NCBI GenBank assembly: GCA_001311805.1
Contig: BBCA01000039.1
Span: 1 to 27,587, forward strand
Origin: Lentibacillus juripiscarius JCM 12147
GTDB taxonomy: Bacteria > Bacillota > Bacilli > Bacillales_D > Amphibacillaceae
DNA length: 27,587 bases
Direction: 5' to 3'
Shown one piece after another: positions 10,578 to 19,437 of this stretch. Both the position numbers and the translations under genes were made by a program. Below the pieces are notes generated by a model, which made no database searches, had not been told where the DNA came from, and saw nothing but the letters and a program-made list of their open reading frames with translations. The first letter of the stretch is position 1, and the number at the start of each line of letters is the position of its first letter.

Positions 10578-11646
10578 TTACTCAGTTGCTAGCTTTTCAA
10601 TTGCTTGATCGGCTTTCAGATTTGATACAACGTAGTGGTCTTGCTCCTTGGTGACGACTAACCTGTATACGGTATCAAATTGAATACTTGTTTTCGGGTC
10701 CTCCATCGTTACATCAGCAATGACAATAACTTCGATTGTTTTTCCCCATGGTATACATCAGCACTTCCTACTTCCACGAAATTTAACGCTCCCTGTAATC
10801 CGTTTTGGTGCTTCTCATCTGTCAAAATATAACTCAACCGGTCTTCTGAGTCTTTGGCATAACTAGCAAAGAACGTGTCTAAAAAGTTTTTAATATTGGT
10901 CACTTCTTTACTAGCTTTTGCCGCCTTTAAATCCTTTCGATAGTTATTAGCATCTTCGGTTACAGTCGTTGTTGTATCTATATTTGTAATAAATGGTAGA
11001 TCATAAACACCATAAGATGTTCCGTTATACGTAATTGGTACAGCAAAGAACTTGGCTACCTCTTTGGTTTCAGTTTTCGTTTTGTTTTTCCTTTTCTTTC
11101 TTATTTCCGTTTTTACCTGCACCTCTCGGCTCATTTTTGTCGTTGTTTCAAAAATAATATGTGCTTTGTCTTCTGTTATTTTCTCTACGTTCTGCAGACT
11201 AACGTGCTGTACAGATGCATCCCACTTTAAGCTGTCCCTAACCAATCCTGCTTGACTATCAAGTCCTTTAGCTAAAAAAGTTGGAAAGCCGTTTTTCACG
11301 AGCTTTCCAACTATCACGTTTCCAAGTGAAATAATTTTTGGTAAAATCTTTAGCAAACTGAATGGCTTCCGGCTTTGTCGCAGGATTTGTCATTGGTTTC
11401 GGCTGGCTTTGCTCCACTTCAGCACTAGAGTTGATATTTGATGTTATGTTCACAAACACAACTAAAAACATGAATGAAAATAACAGCCAAAATGTAATGG
11501 CACCGAACTTACGCATAAGATAACTTTTGGGACGCGCTGGTTTCTCCTTTTTAGGTTTTGTGCTAAAAACACCTTCATTTTTGCATAAAACGTTTTAATG
11601 CCTTGATGTTTTCTTTATTCTCTTTTTTCTTTTGAATGTTTTTCAA
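10578..11646 (-). CDS. TcpC-family conjugation protein (ConB role, VirB8-like)
   Basis: About 355 aa after repair, the usual TcpC length. A Lys-rich cytoplasmic N-terminus is followed by one membrane helix (ITFWLLFSFMFLVVFV), then two NTF2-like extracytoplasmic domains, the second ending at the TAA 10578-10580. TcpC/ConB is an essential scaffold of the mating channel. Breaks: one surplus T in a T6 run (A6 on the plus strand) near 11272, one missing A in A5 near 10740, and one to three uncertain errors near 11590-11620 in the basic N-terminus. I chose a TTG start at 11644-11646, eight bases after GGAGG; an ATG at 11650 is the alternative but closes quickly without repair. It is the first of the Tcp genes, directly after a small membrane protein. 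Confidence 0.8.
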
Positions 11647-11676
11647 CCATTTGTCCTCCCTCCTGTTCTGTTTTTG

Positions 11677-11902
11677 CTATCTTATATTTTTTTTACTGGA
11701 ACCAAATACGATAAAAATGGCAATAATGATAAGAAAGGTAGTTACGGCCCCATACCGAACTAAAGCCATATCGTATAGACGTACAATGGCATCTTTAAAC
11801 TCTTGCCATAAAGGTTGAATAGCCGGAAATTCTTCCAAAATGATACTTCCGACAACTAAGAATAAAAATATACCTAAAAGCAGTCCAAGAAAAACGAATC
11901 AT
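11677..11902 (-). CDS. Small two-helix membrane protein, about 74 aa
   Basis: This gene is easily missed because one base breaks it. ATG 11900-11902 has a GGGAGGTGA ribosome site. After removing one surplus T from the T5 run (A5 on the plus strand, near 11892), the frame reads a first membrane helix (LGLLLGIFLFLVVGSIIL), a short amphipathic linker, a second helix (TTFLIIIAIFIVFG) and a Lys-rich end at TAG 11677-11679. The coding pattern is convincing, and the gene ends 31 bases from the TcpC start, so it belongs to the transfer operon. ICEBs1 has small genes of unknown role at the same place. I do not recognise the family. Confidence 0.65.
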
Positions 11903-11973
11903 ATGTTCACCTCCCTCTCTATGAAATAACTAAAATTAAAGCTAAACCTTTGCACATTCCCCCTTTCAAGGCA

Positions 11974-12001
11974 TAAAAAATACCCTGCAGATGCCGCAGA
12001 G
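11974..12001 (-). terminator. Intrinsic terminator between the segregation and transfer genes
   Basis: On the minus strand CTCTGC-GGCATCT-GCAGGG forms a six-pair stem (one wobble) followed by TATTTTTT. It lies between the ParR-like gene (ends 12083) and the small membrane gene (starts 11902). The element's leftward transcript would need readthrough, antitermination or a new promoter to reach the transfer genes. Confidence 0.65.
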
Positions 12002-12082
12002 CACGTCCTTCATGCCTATTTTTCTTTACAGTATATGTTTTGCTTTGACTGAACCTTTCTTTCACGAATAATCGATATTCGT

Positions 12083-12436
12083 TTATTCATCTTCCTGAAA
12101 ACCAAATGAAGAAAGAAATGCATTGGCAGTTTCATGCATGGTTTGTTCATTTACTTCATTGGAAGTACTTTCCTTACTACTTGCTTGTCCATTATTATTA
12201 TCCAGCTTTCGCAGCATCTCTACCTGATTTTCTTTTAGTATTTCTATATCTTTCTTAAGAGAATCAATCATTTCTTGTTGCTCCAGTCCTTGTTGAGAAC
12301 CATTTACTGCAATACCTAACAACTTTCGTATACCTTCACTTCGCTGATTGGCAGGTAGTTGTTCTAGATATTCATATATTACTTGATCATCACTGGTTAA
12401 ACGAAAACTATACCGTTTTTTCCAATTCGTATGCAT
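12083..12436 (-). CDS. ParR-like ribbon-helix-helix adaptor
   Basis: 117 aa, frame intact, from ATG 12436. Residues 7-42 read like a ribbon-helix-helix DNA-binding domain (RYSFRLTSDDQVIYEYLEQ, then RSEGIRKLL). A coiled-coil segment follows (MIDSLKKDIEILKENQVEMLRKL), then a Ser/Asn-rich linker and a short C-terminal helix (ANAFLSSFGF). This is the layout of ParR proteins, which bind a centromere through the N-terminus and hold the ParM filament end through the C-terminal tail. It directly follows the ParM-like gene, as in parMRC loci. The ribosome site is weak, suggesting coupling to parM translation. ParR proteins also usually repress their own operon. Confidence 0.72.
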   Translation of the reverse strand: MHTNWKKRYSFRLTSDDQVIYEYLEQLPANQRSEGIRKLLGIAVNGSQQGLEQQEMIDSLKKDIEILKENQVEMLRKLDNNNGQASSKESTSNEVNEQTMHETANAFLSSFGFQEDE

Positions 12437-13491
12437 ACACTAACCCATCTTTTGTCTCGCTTCTGATTGGTGATGGACCGTCCGAGCCGAAGGTAACCAA
12501 TGGTATTGGCAAACTGGCTTTCCGTTATACGTTTTAAACGATGATCAAAGTGGGGCTGGACAAATGACTCGAACAAATTACCACCGCCACCTGCCAGAAA
12601 AATAGCGTCGAACAGGTCGCTTTCTTCTGCCCAGACGCTTTTTAGCCGATCGGCAATATTCGTTGCTATTGATTCCTTACTTTTATAGATGGCTTCTGCA
12701 AAATCAATACGTTTTCCCTTGTAAGTTAAAAACTCATTCTTTAAGATTCGACTGATATGAAACTCATTCAGATCGGCACCACCTGATTGAGCTTTAAACA
12801 CTTGCCTAATGTCCCGATGCAAATTTATAACGCCCTCATCCACCGTACCCGACAATTTAGCATGCGGTACGAAAGATCCGTTTTTTGCATTTCGACTACA
12901 ACAAAATCGGTTGTTCGAAAACCAATATCCATTAACGCAAGGAAATTTCCCTGCTCCATTAAATGCGGGTACGTATATTTCCCTTCATGATTTAAGAGAG
13001 TTGAAAAAATTGCTGATGCGCCCTGCGGAAACACCATCGCCTGATCAATATTCAGGCGTTTTTTCCTGGCCTTTAAATGGACCAGTATCCCATTGCATAA
13101 TTGGCTGCATTCCCAGTATTGCCTGCCTAAATTCCTTTGCCTGTGACTGATAAAAGTCCAATGGCAACCCTGTGGAAACCTGTACATGTTCATCATCTGT
13201 AACCAACTGAACAGCTACATTTAATAACACCTGCGTATAAACATGAGTAAATCTTTCCTGATCAAATATACGAGAAACAGAACGTGATTCCTTGGCCAAG
13301 TCACCGACAAAGTAATCTTCTCCTTTGAAATGAACATGTATATTTCTTAAATTACTCGGTTCCTCCCCCATAACACTGGTAAGATTTCGATGATATCCTT
13401 TCCCTACTAATGATGGAAACACAATTTGTTTTCCGGAAGATGACATAGCCTTTACATATCCGTAACCCAAATCAACTGCGACATGCTCCAT
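12397..13491 (-). CDS. ParM/StbA-like actin-type ATPase
   Basis: About 350-364 aa. DLGYGYVKA (residues 7-15) is the first phosphate loop, MDIGFRTTDF in the middle is the second, and FLAGGGGNLF is the adenosine motif, the ParM/StbA/actin set. ParM proteins polymerise to push DNA copies apart. Breaks: one surplus A in an A6 run near 13060, and one missing A near 12888. Near the end the open frame runs to 12397, overlapping the next gene by 40 bases; a further missing C near 12480 would give a stop at 12440-12442 just before that gene, which is the tidier arrangement. ATG 13491 follows GGAAAGGAGAGG. A segregation pair inside an ICE suggests that the excised circle is replicated and maintained like a plasmid. 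Confidence 0.8.
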
Positions 13492-13609
13492 AATTACCTC
13501 TCCTTTCCAACCCCTTATCTTTAGCTAGATAGTGGTTTCTTCCCATACTTTTTTCTCGATAAATAGATTCCTGTGTAAAAAAGTGTGTAGCTTTGCCGTA
13601 TTATTAGGT

Positions 13610-14059
13610 TTATATGTTCGTGATCATTTCTCTCCCTAAATAAACCAGTAACAACAGTGCCGTGCAGCGATCCAACAAGTGGAACGTCTTTTGTGTAACG
13701 TTGAACCCGATTGCTTTTGGGACTGGATAGAAAAACTGCACTTGACCGGTAAGCATGTCCCCTGCAATATGGGCCAACAGCCCAACACCTGCTGATAACC
13801 ATACCCACTCACTTGTAAGAGGGTACAATACTAAAACGGTTAATACAGAAAATAGTAACGAATGTGTTATCGTCCGGTGACCAAACATTTTATTGATCAG
13901 AAACGATAACGGGAATACGATTTTTCCAAATTTTGATTTATGCTCATCCAGATCTGGAATAATACCTGCTATGCCACCTACCACTGCTGCCCGCCAGTCC
14001 CCACCTGTAACAACATAACCTGCAGCTATTCCGGATAATAAATGCGTCCTCCACTCCAT
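13610..14059 (-). CDS. YdjM-family membrane metal-dependent hydrolase-like protein
   Basis: 149 aa from ATG 14059 (GGGG seven bases upstream); an ATG two codons earlier is possible. It shows IPDLDEHKSK, then GHRTITHS with the conserved His pair, then HIAGDMLTG, the conserved acidic/His signature of the YdjM (LexA-binding, inner-membrane putative hydrolase) family, with four short hydrophobic helices. The catalytic role of the family is not established. The frame is intact. It lies between the zinc-ribbon gene and parM. Such genes are frequent cargo in plasmids and phages of Bacilli. The 118 bases between it and parM show no clear promoter. Confidence 0.75.
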   Translation of the reverse strand: MEWRTHLLSGIAAGYVVTGGDWRAAVVGGIAGIIPDLDEHKSKFGKIVFPLSFLINKMFGHRTITHSLLFSVLTVLVLYPLTSEWVWLSAGVGLLAHIAGDMLTGQVQFFYPVPKAIGFNVTQKTFHLLDRCTALLLLVYLGREMITNI

Positions 14060-14077
14060 GGTCATTCCCCATTCTAT

Positions 14078-14260
14078 TTACTTATTAGACATAACAACTT
14101 CTCCAATTCCTAATTGTCCAACCCAGGTACAGTGGAAACAGATATAAAAAGCAGGATCATTGGACATTTTCCCTAATAACAAGTACGTGTTACTACCGCA
14201 TTTCGGGCATGATGTAACTTGCGACATTTGAATCGTGTACGCTGATTTGAAGTGGTTCAT
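14078..14260 (-). CDS. Small zinc-ribbon protein
   Basis: 60 aa from ATG 14260, with AGAGGGG upstream. CPKCG near residues 18-22 and CFHC near residues 42-45 form a two-knuckle zinc site. Otherwise there are no domains. Zinc ribbons of this size bind nucleic acid or protein partners; no specific role can be given. The frame is intact, 18 bases from the next gene. Confidence 0.65.
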   Translation of the reverse strand: MNHFKSAYTIQMSQVTSCPKCGSNTYLLLGKMSNDPAFYICFHCTWVGQLGIGEVVMSNK

Positions 14261-14278
14261 GTTACCCCTCTTTTCGAT

Positions 14279-14530
14279 TTATTTATTATATTTATCTGCT
14301 AAAAACCTTCGTATGGCCTTTTTCGTTTCAGCTTGGTAAACTTCTTCCACTTTGTCCTGTATATACCATAAGAAATTCTCTAATTCTATTAAATTAATCT
14401 GCATCTTGATTATCTCACCTCCCGGAAAAGCATTTATTTGGCTGGATGCTGTTATAACAATGTCTGCATCAACTGGGGTAATTTTCGGTCCAGTCCAGCC
14501 TTGTGTGTTCGCTGATACTTTTAACACCAT
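14279..14530 (-). CDS. Hypothetical 83-aa protein, first gene of the segregation operon
   Basis: I do not recognise this protein. It has a strand-rich N-terminal half (GPKITPVDADIVITASS) and a helical, charged C-terminal half (NFLWYIQDKVEEVYQ, ending KKAIRRFLADKYNK). There is no signal or membrane segment. ATG 14530 lacks a clear ribosome site. A missing base about 20 bases upstream would extend it to an ATG near 14569. It is the first gene downstream of the promoter and palindromic operator array at 14691-14848, so it is probably regulated with the zinc-ribbon, YdjM-like, ParM and ParR genes that follow. Confidence 0.55.
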   Translation of the reverse strand: MVLKVSANTQGWTGPKITPVDADIVITASSQINAFPGGEIIKMQINLIELENFLWYIQDKVEEVYQAETKKAIRRFLADKYNK

Positions 14531-14690
14531 TGATTTAAAATATCTTGTTTTCTACTTTGGCTCACTAACATTACACGATCTTGGCGGGAGCGCATAATTT
14601 GGAATGACAGCTGTATAGAGAAGAGTGAGAAAGGAAATCTCGCCCTTATTCGTCATCATTCCTGTCATAACAACAATGACACCAATTTTA

Positions 14691-14848
14691 GGGTGTGGTT
14701 TTTTGACCACACATGTGTGTGTTTTGCCACACCCCCCAAGCCAAAAATATTGGAATTGTCAAGGTGTGATTTCATACCACAGCACGATTTTATAACCCAA
14801 TCTAATCCCGCCATATCAAGGTTTAATGGTGTGGTTTTATATCACACC
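14691..14848. promoter_or_regulatory. Palindromic operator array around a promoter
   Basis: The 403-base gap 14531-14933 holds repeated palindromes of the form GGTGTGRT-N5/6-AYCACACC. Site 1 is 14692-14713, site 3 is 14763-14783 (right arm diverged) and site 4 is 14828-14848; a partial site 2 (GTGTGTTTTGCCACAC) is at 14717-14732. Sites 1 and 2 share a perfect CACACATGTGTG at 14708-14719. A leftward promoter with TTGATA (14814-14819) and TTATAA (14790-14795), 18-base spacer, lies between sites 4 and 3, so site 3 covers the start region. This fits a repressor operator or a ParR-bound centromere. Confidence 0.65.
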
Positions 14849-14933
14849 CTTTCATTTCGCTTGAATTGTAAATACGTTTTACGCCGATACAAGCGGCCAA
14901 ACTCGTGTCCATTTTTCAACCATAGTTTCCAGG

Positions 14934-15499
14934 CTAGATACACTTTTTGCGTTCTAATATATCAAATTCCATCACTAATCTGGCCAATGTCGCATTAATG
15001 CGGTTACGATCTCCTGCATAAATAATTTCCGGATTCATAAACAATGGACGCTGGGATATATTTCGTTTATGTGCTTTTATTTCCTGCGCATTCACAAACT
15101 CAAATAACATTCCTTTAGCAAGAAGCTGGGATATCGTCTTACTTGTGGCTGAACGCTCTCGATTTAAATAACGTGCTATTTCCGAAACACTCATAAATTC
15201 ATTAGTTTCCCGGTTAATAATGGCATTGGAATGAAATTGTACTAATGGCATAAGGGACAGCAACAAACCCAGCTCGCTATTGGTTAGATGCTTACTTTGT
15301 ATGACAATATCCAGATTTTCCTGTATCGCCTGGCAAAATAGTGCTTTATTTTTCTGTTTTATTTGTAAAGTCCGTATCCTTGTTGGTTAGCTTTTGTTTC
15401 CTGCTGGGTTACCTCACTTAAATCAACTGCCTGTTGCATGGTAGATGACCGTGCTTTAGCTTCAGCCTCACTGAACGACTTTCTAAGATTGTCTGTCAT
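14934..15499 (-). CDS. RepL-like winged-helix protein
   Basis: About 188 aa after one repair. ATG 15499 has a GGGAAAAG ribosome site directly after the helicase stop. The N-terminal 60 residues are polar and helical. The next part is a winged-helix domain: a helix ending SELGLLLSLMPLV, then FMSVSEIARYLNRERSATSK as helix-turn-helix and LLAKGMLFEF as wing. The C-terminus (PLFMNPEIIYAGDRNRINATLARL) resembles the end of RepL-type replication initiators and of MarR-like regulators. The frame breaks at an A3/T3 run near 15361-15365; one base joins it. Its location after the RecD-type helicase suggests a role in replication of the excised element, but a transcriptional regulator acting on the palindromes just downstream is equally possible. 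Confidence 0.55.
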
Positions 15500-15509
15500 A
15501 AACTTTTCC

Positions 15510-17752
15510 CTATCCGGAATAAGCAATGTTCTGACTTAAACGTTGCCACATTTCCGTATGTCCCTTCGCTGACCAAGTTCATATCAATTTGTGTTTTTCG
15601 TTAATCGTTCAGCAAGTTTACTGTTGCGTTTTGCTATCTGGTTATTTGCAATAGCTATATTTAAAGCTTCTTCTGTCCCAATAACCACCATTTTTCTTTA
15701 GCACGTGTCATAGCAGTATATATTAAGTTCCTAGCCAGCATCATGTAATGACTTGCGGTAGCAGGAATAAGCACAATCGGCGCTTCACCACCCTGTGCTT
15801 TATGAATCGTAATAGCATAACCCAGGTTCAATTCTTTCGTCTCTGTTTTGGTGTAGGAGATTTCTTTACCAAAATAATCAACTTTCATCACATCTATTGC
15901 GTTCCCGTCATCATCGGTAGCTTGTGTGAATCCGGTAATAACTCCCGTATCACCATTGAAAATTTGCTTCTCGTAATTATTTTGCAACTGAATAACTTTA
16001 TCTCCCAGACGAAAAAACGCTTACCTATTTTCCATTCTTGTTTCACTTCATCAATTGGATTCAGCTTTTCCCGCAACATTTCATTTAAAATTTCTGTGCC
16101 AACCGGACCTTTTTTTCATTGGACTGAGAACCAAAATATCAGATAGGTCATAACCTAATTCCAGAAAACGACTCGCACTTCTCACAAGTAATGCTGCAAT
16201 TTTCTTCGGATCTTGCTGCATAAGAAAGTAAAAGTCATCTTTTTCTTTATCAAAGACAATTGATTGGCCCTGATTAACGCGGTGAGCATTTTTGATGATT
16301 TGACTTTCCCGTGCTTGGCGAAACACCTCAGTTAGCTCTATTGTTGGCACTCCAGCTTGAATCATGTCACGCAGAACATTTCCCGGTCCTACAGATGGTA
16401 ACTGATCAATGTCCCCTACAAATAACACTTTCGTATTTTTGTGAATCGCCTGGATTAAATTATTGGCTAAACGGACATCCACCATGGACATTTCATCGAT
16501 AATAAGCAAATCACAAGGCAGCTTATGATCTTGATGATACTCGGGCATTTCTCCCTGCTGATACCCAATTAATCGATGAATGGTGGAAGCTTCTTTCCCG
16601 GTCATTTCAGCCAGTTTTCGACTTGCTTTTCCTGTAGGAGCTACAAGGCGAATGGTATGTCCGGAAAATAATTGCTTATAAATAGCTATCATTGTTCGAA
16701 TGACCGTTGTCTTTCCTGTACCTGGACCACCCGTTAAATGAGTAATTGTTTATCCAGTAATTCACGGATTGCTTCTCGTTGCTCTGTGACCAAAATAATA
16801 CCGTGCTTTTTCTGATATTTATCTATCTGTCTTTCTAAAGAGGACATTGCTATGCTATCCCGCGACCTTTTCATTCTTGAAAGCTGATGTGCCAAATTCT
16901 GTTCATGGTGATATAAAAAAGACGGATAAACACAGTCATTTTCAATCACAATAGACTTCTCTTCCATGTTCATAATACCGTTTTTCAATTCTTTGGCCGA
17001 TATGATATCCTCACCATAAGCATGATGGTTTAGTACTTGTGCAGTTTCATCAAGTAATTGGTCTTCCGCCATATACATATGTCCTGCTTGAAAGCATGAT
17101 TTGTGCAGGATATATTTTAGACAGGCTCTATCCGGTAACCGGATGTAGGCATGATTCCTATACGTTTAGCAATATCATCTGCTTTAGAAAAGCCAATGAG
17201 GTTTAATTCTGTTAACACATATGGATTTTCTTTTAGAGTTTTAACAGCATCAGAACCGTATTCTTTATAAACACGTAACGCCATATTTGCTGTGATGCCA
17301 TATTCAAGCAGTTGTGAAACAATCTCTTGTACTTCAAGGGTAGAACGGACACTATCCGCTATCTTTGCAGCTCGTTTCTTGCCTATCCCTTTTATGTTTA
17401 GTAAACAAGAACTTCCCTGTTTGAAGATAGTTGACAATGCATGCTTTCCTAAACCGCTGACAATCTCTTGTGCCTGTTTCTTGCCACAGCCCTTTATCAA
17501 TGGTGAAGCAAGAAAAGTTATCAATTGATTCTTTGTTTGTGGTAAGGGCCGTTCCCAATATTCCACTGTAAATTGCCTCCCATACTTTTGATGGGTTTCA
17601 AAAGAGCCGTAAACCGTTAAAGCTTCTTTCTTTTCTATCCCATGGATATTACCTTTGATTTTTATATCTTCCTTTTGAGTACGTAAAACAGCAATTAAAA
17701 AATCATCTTTTCGATATAATATGCTTGTAATACTTCCAGTCAGCTCCATCAT
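15510..17752 (-). CDS. RecD2-type SF1 DNA helicase
   Basis: About 748 aa after repair. The N-terminal OB-like domain (MELTGSITSILYRKDDF) and tandem helix-hairpin-helix region (LLNIKGIGKKRAAKIAD) are those of RecD2. They are followed by the motor: GGPGTGKTT (Walker A, near 16709-16733), LLIIDEMSMVD (motif II), FVGDIDQLPSVGPG (motif III), and GYAITIHKAQGGE with YTAMTRAK near the end. RecD2 enzymes unwind DNA 5' to 3' using ATP. Breaks: near 17122 (T), 16737 (T), 16115 (one surplus A), near 16015 (T), near 15693 (A) and one uncertain break near 15570 before the TAG at 15510-15512. It is probably the element's replication helicase. ATG 17752 is chosen on domain start; the ribosome site is modest. 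Confidence 0.85.
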
Positions 17753-17816
17753 TCCAGCACCGCCCGGCTTTGTTGCAGCCACTGTTGTAATCGGCAGATA
17801 AATATTGAAGATGAAT

Positions 17817-18662
17817 TCATTTGAGGTGGGAAAGACCCTTTTGCACTAAGTCTTGATATAGACGCTTAAAAATCGTTACAGGTAGCTTTACGGTCTTACG
17901 ATTATTTTTAATAAATGCTTTCACACGCTTCATGATATTAATAGCATGGGATTTTGCCTGTTGAACTTCTTGTTCAATATCTGTATACATATCATCCAAT
18001 TGTTGACTGATCGTTTCCTGCTTTTCTTTAGCAGCGTTTTGATTTAGTTGTTGGATAAGTTTATCTTCTTCTTGCTTCGCACGTTCAAATGCTAGTACTT
18101 CATCAAGTTGCATTTCGATTTCATTGGACATTTCTACCTCTTCGAAGAATGCATCTATTTCATCCTGCGGGATATTCATTCTGCTTGGAATTCCCATTAC
18201 TTTGGGAATGGATTTAATAAGATGCCATAAGTGGTTTGGTAGATAATCAAATGTTTGGTCAACTTCAACTAATATATAGCCTTTCAAGACACTACCTATC
18301 TTTCTGGTTGTATCGCGAATATTTTTTCACTTTGGCTGTAATATGTTTTATTTGTTTTTGATACTCTTGTTTAAGTTCAATGGAATTATCATCCTTATAA
18401 GACTCCAATTGATCATAAGCAGCTCGTAAATTACTTGCGTTTGTTTGCAATCGCTGGATATACAAATGATCATCGATATCCGTTGACGTTAACGCTGTTA
18501 AATCAAATTGGCTGTTTTTTCATTTATTGTTTGCGTATACGATTCCAATGCATAGATAGCTTCAATCGTTTGATTACCTTTCCGAATCAGTACATCTTGA
18601 AGCATTTTTTAACTTCTATTTCAGATCCCGAACGAACTTGAACTGCAAAAAGGACATTCCAT
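17817..18662 (-). CDS. NusG-family antitermination-like factor with a large insertion
   Basis: About 280 aa, broken into several frames. The N-terminus (NVLFAVQVRSGSEIEVKKML) matches the first strand and helix of the NusG NGN domain. After about 110 residues of charged helical insertion, the NGN pattern resumes (LKGYILVEVDQTFDYLPNHL, then HLIKSIPKVMGIPSRMNIPQDE), as in NusG KGYILVE...IRNTPGV. The C-terminal part is a coiled coil plus a basic segment (KTVKLPVTIFKRLYQDLVQKG) where a KOW domain usually sits. Breaks lie near 18655, 18604, 18520 and 18328. A start at ATG 18660-18662 with GGGGAGGTGA is likely. NusG paralogues such as LoaP or RfaH let polymerase pass terminators in long mobile operons. 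Here it is near the head of a 19-kb operon. The NGN match is by eye. Confidence 0.62.
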
Positions 18663-18681
18663 TCACCTCCCCATGAATTTT

Positions 18682-18999
18682 CTAGCCAAACAACCTTTTC
18701 GGTTGATTTTGGTTAATTAGTCCAGCATCAGTGTTTTCTCTCATCCATCTAAAAACCTCATCACGTGGATACCTAGCTGAAACAAATTGTGACTTTGGGA
18801 ATCCCGGAATTGCTACGATTTTATTTACAGTAGGCTCTTTCACCTGAAAAATCTTACTAAGATCCTTTTTCGTTAAAAGATCTGGATAATTATATTTACT
18901 TTGTCCATCCTCAAGCCCCTTTTCATATGCTTCCAAAAATAATTCCTTCAAATTTTCTTCCAATAATTTGGCTTTTAATTCATCAATGGTAACCTGCAT
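18682..18999 (-). CDS. Helix-turn-helix protein, excisionase-like
   Basis: 105 aa from ATG 18999 with a CCGGGAGGG ribosome site; frame intact. The first 35 residues are an acidic helix (LLEENLKELFLEAYEKGLED). Residues 42-90 form a helix-turn-helix with wing (LLTKKDLSKIFQVKEPTVNK, then FPKSQF, RYPRDEVFRWMREN), the pattern of Xis/AlpA/MerR-like DNA-binding modules. It is the second gene of the leftward operon, where ICEBs1 has xis, and could direct excision. A plain transcription regulator is the alternative. Confidence 0.6.
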   Translation of the reverse strand: MQVTIDELKAKLLEENLKELFLEAYEKGLEDGQSKYNYPDLLTKKDLSKIFQVKEPTVNKIVAIPGFPKSQFVSARYPRDEVFRWMRENTDAGLINQNQPKRLFG

Positions 19000-19035
19000 T
19001 TTATCCCTCCCGGCGGAAAATAAAGAATAAATAAG

Positions 19036-19415
19036 AGTACAAGTAAATTAGCCATCAATGTATAATGTATGATATATTTGTACATAATGATTAAAAAAGA
19101 AACGGTATATTCGTGTTTAAAATAATGGCCAATTTCATGGCATCATTCACACTAGGAACGGAATAACCATTTTCCCAATTTGAAACAGCGGATTTGCGAT
19201 AGTTCATTTTTCTGGCTAATTGTTCTTGTGTTAAACCCATAGCTTTTCGCGCTTGAATAAGGTTCGAATTTTTCATGTTATTCCCCTTCGCATGTATGAT
19301 TTACTTGTACTATACCCACAGTATAAGTATTATATATTTGTACGTCAATGGAAAAATTATTATTTTCTTGTATTTATATTTACTTTTTTATAAACAAAGT
19401 ACAATATATTTGTAC
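19036..19415. promoter_or_regulatory. ImmR-type operator array and divergent promoter region
   Basis: ATTTACTTGTACT occurs at 19299-19311 and exactly inverted at 19036-19048. ATATATTTGTAC occurs at 19072-19083 and 19332-19343. A near-palindrome, GTACAATATATTTGTAC, lies at 19399-19415, just before the immR-like gene. A strong leftward promoter, TTGACG (19343-19348) and TATACT (19320-19325) with a 17-base spacer, has one box filling its spacer. This is the layout of the ICEBs1 immR/xis switch; repression by the ImmR-like protein is inferred. Confidence 0.7.
19091..19276 (-). CDS. Cro/Xre-type small regulator
   Basis: 61 aa, frame intact, ATG 19276 with GAAGGGG upstream. It is almost wholly an Xre helix-turn-helix domain: LIQARKAMGLTQEQLARKM, then KSAVSNWENGYSVPS and a closing helix pair. 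It is the first gene downstream of the leftward promoter whose spacer holds a TTTGTAC box, and it is transcribed away from the larger Xre-family gene. It may act as the Cro-like partner in the element's on/off switch. Confidence 0.8.
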   Translation of the reverse strand: MKNSNLIQARKAMGLTQEQLARKMNYRKSAVSNWENGYSVPSVNDAMKLAIILNTNIPFLF

Positions 19416-19437
19416 AAACTTTTAAAGGTGTGGCTAT

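Noticed and set aside
14612..14668. ATGACAG/CTGTCAT inverted pair
   Set aside because: Only seven bases with a long spacer; no supporting context.
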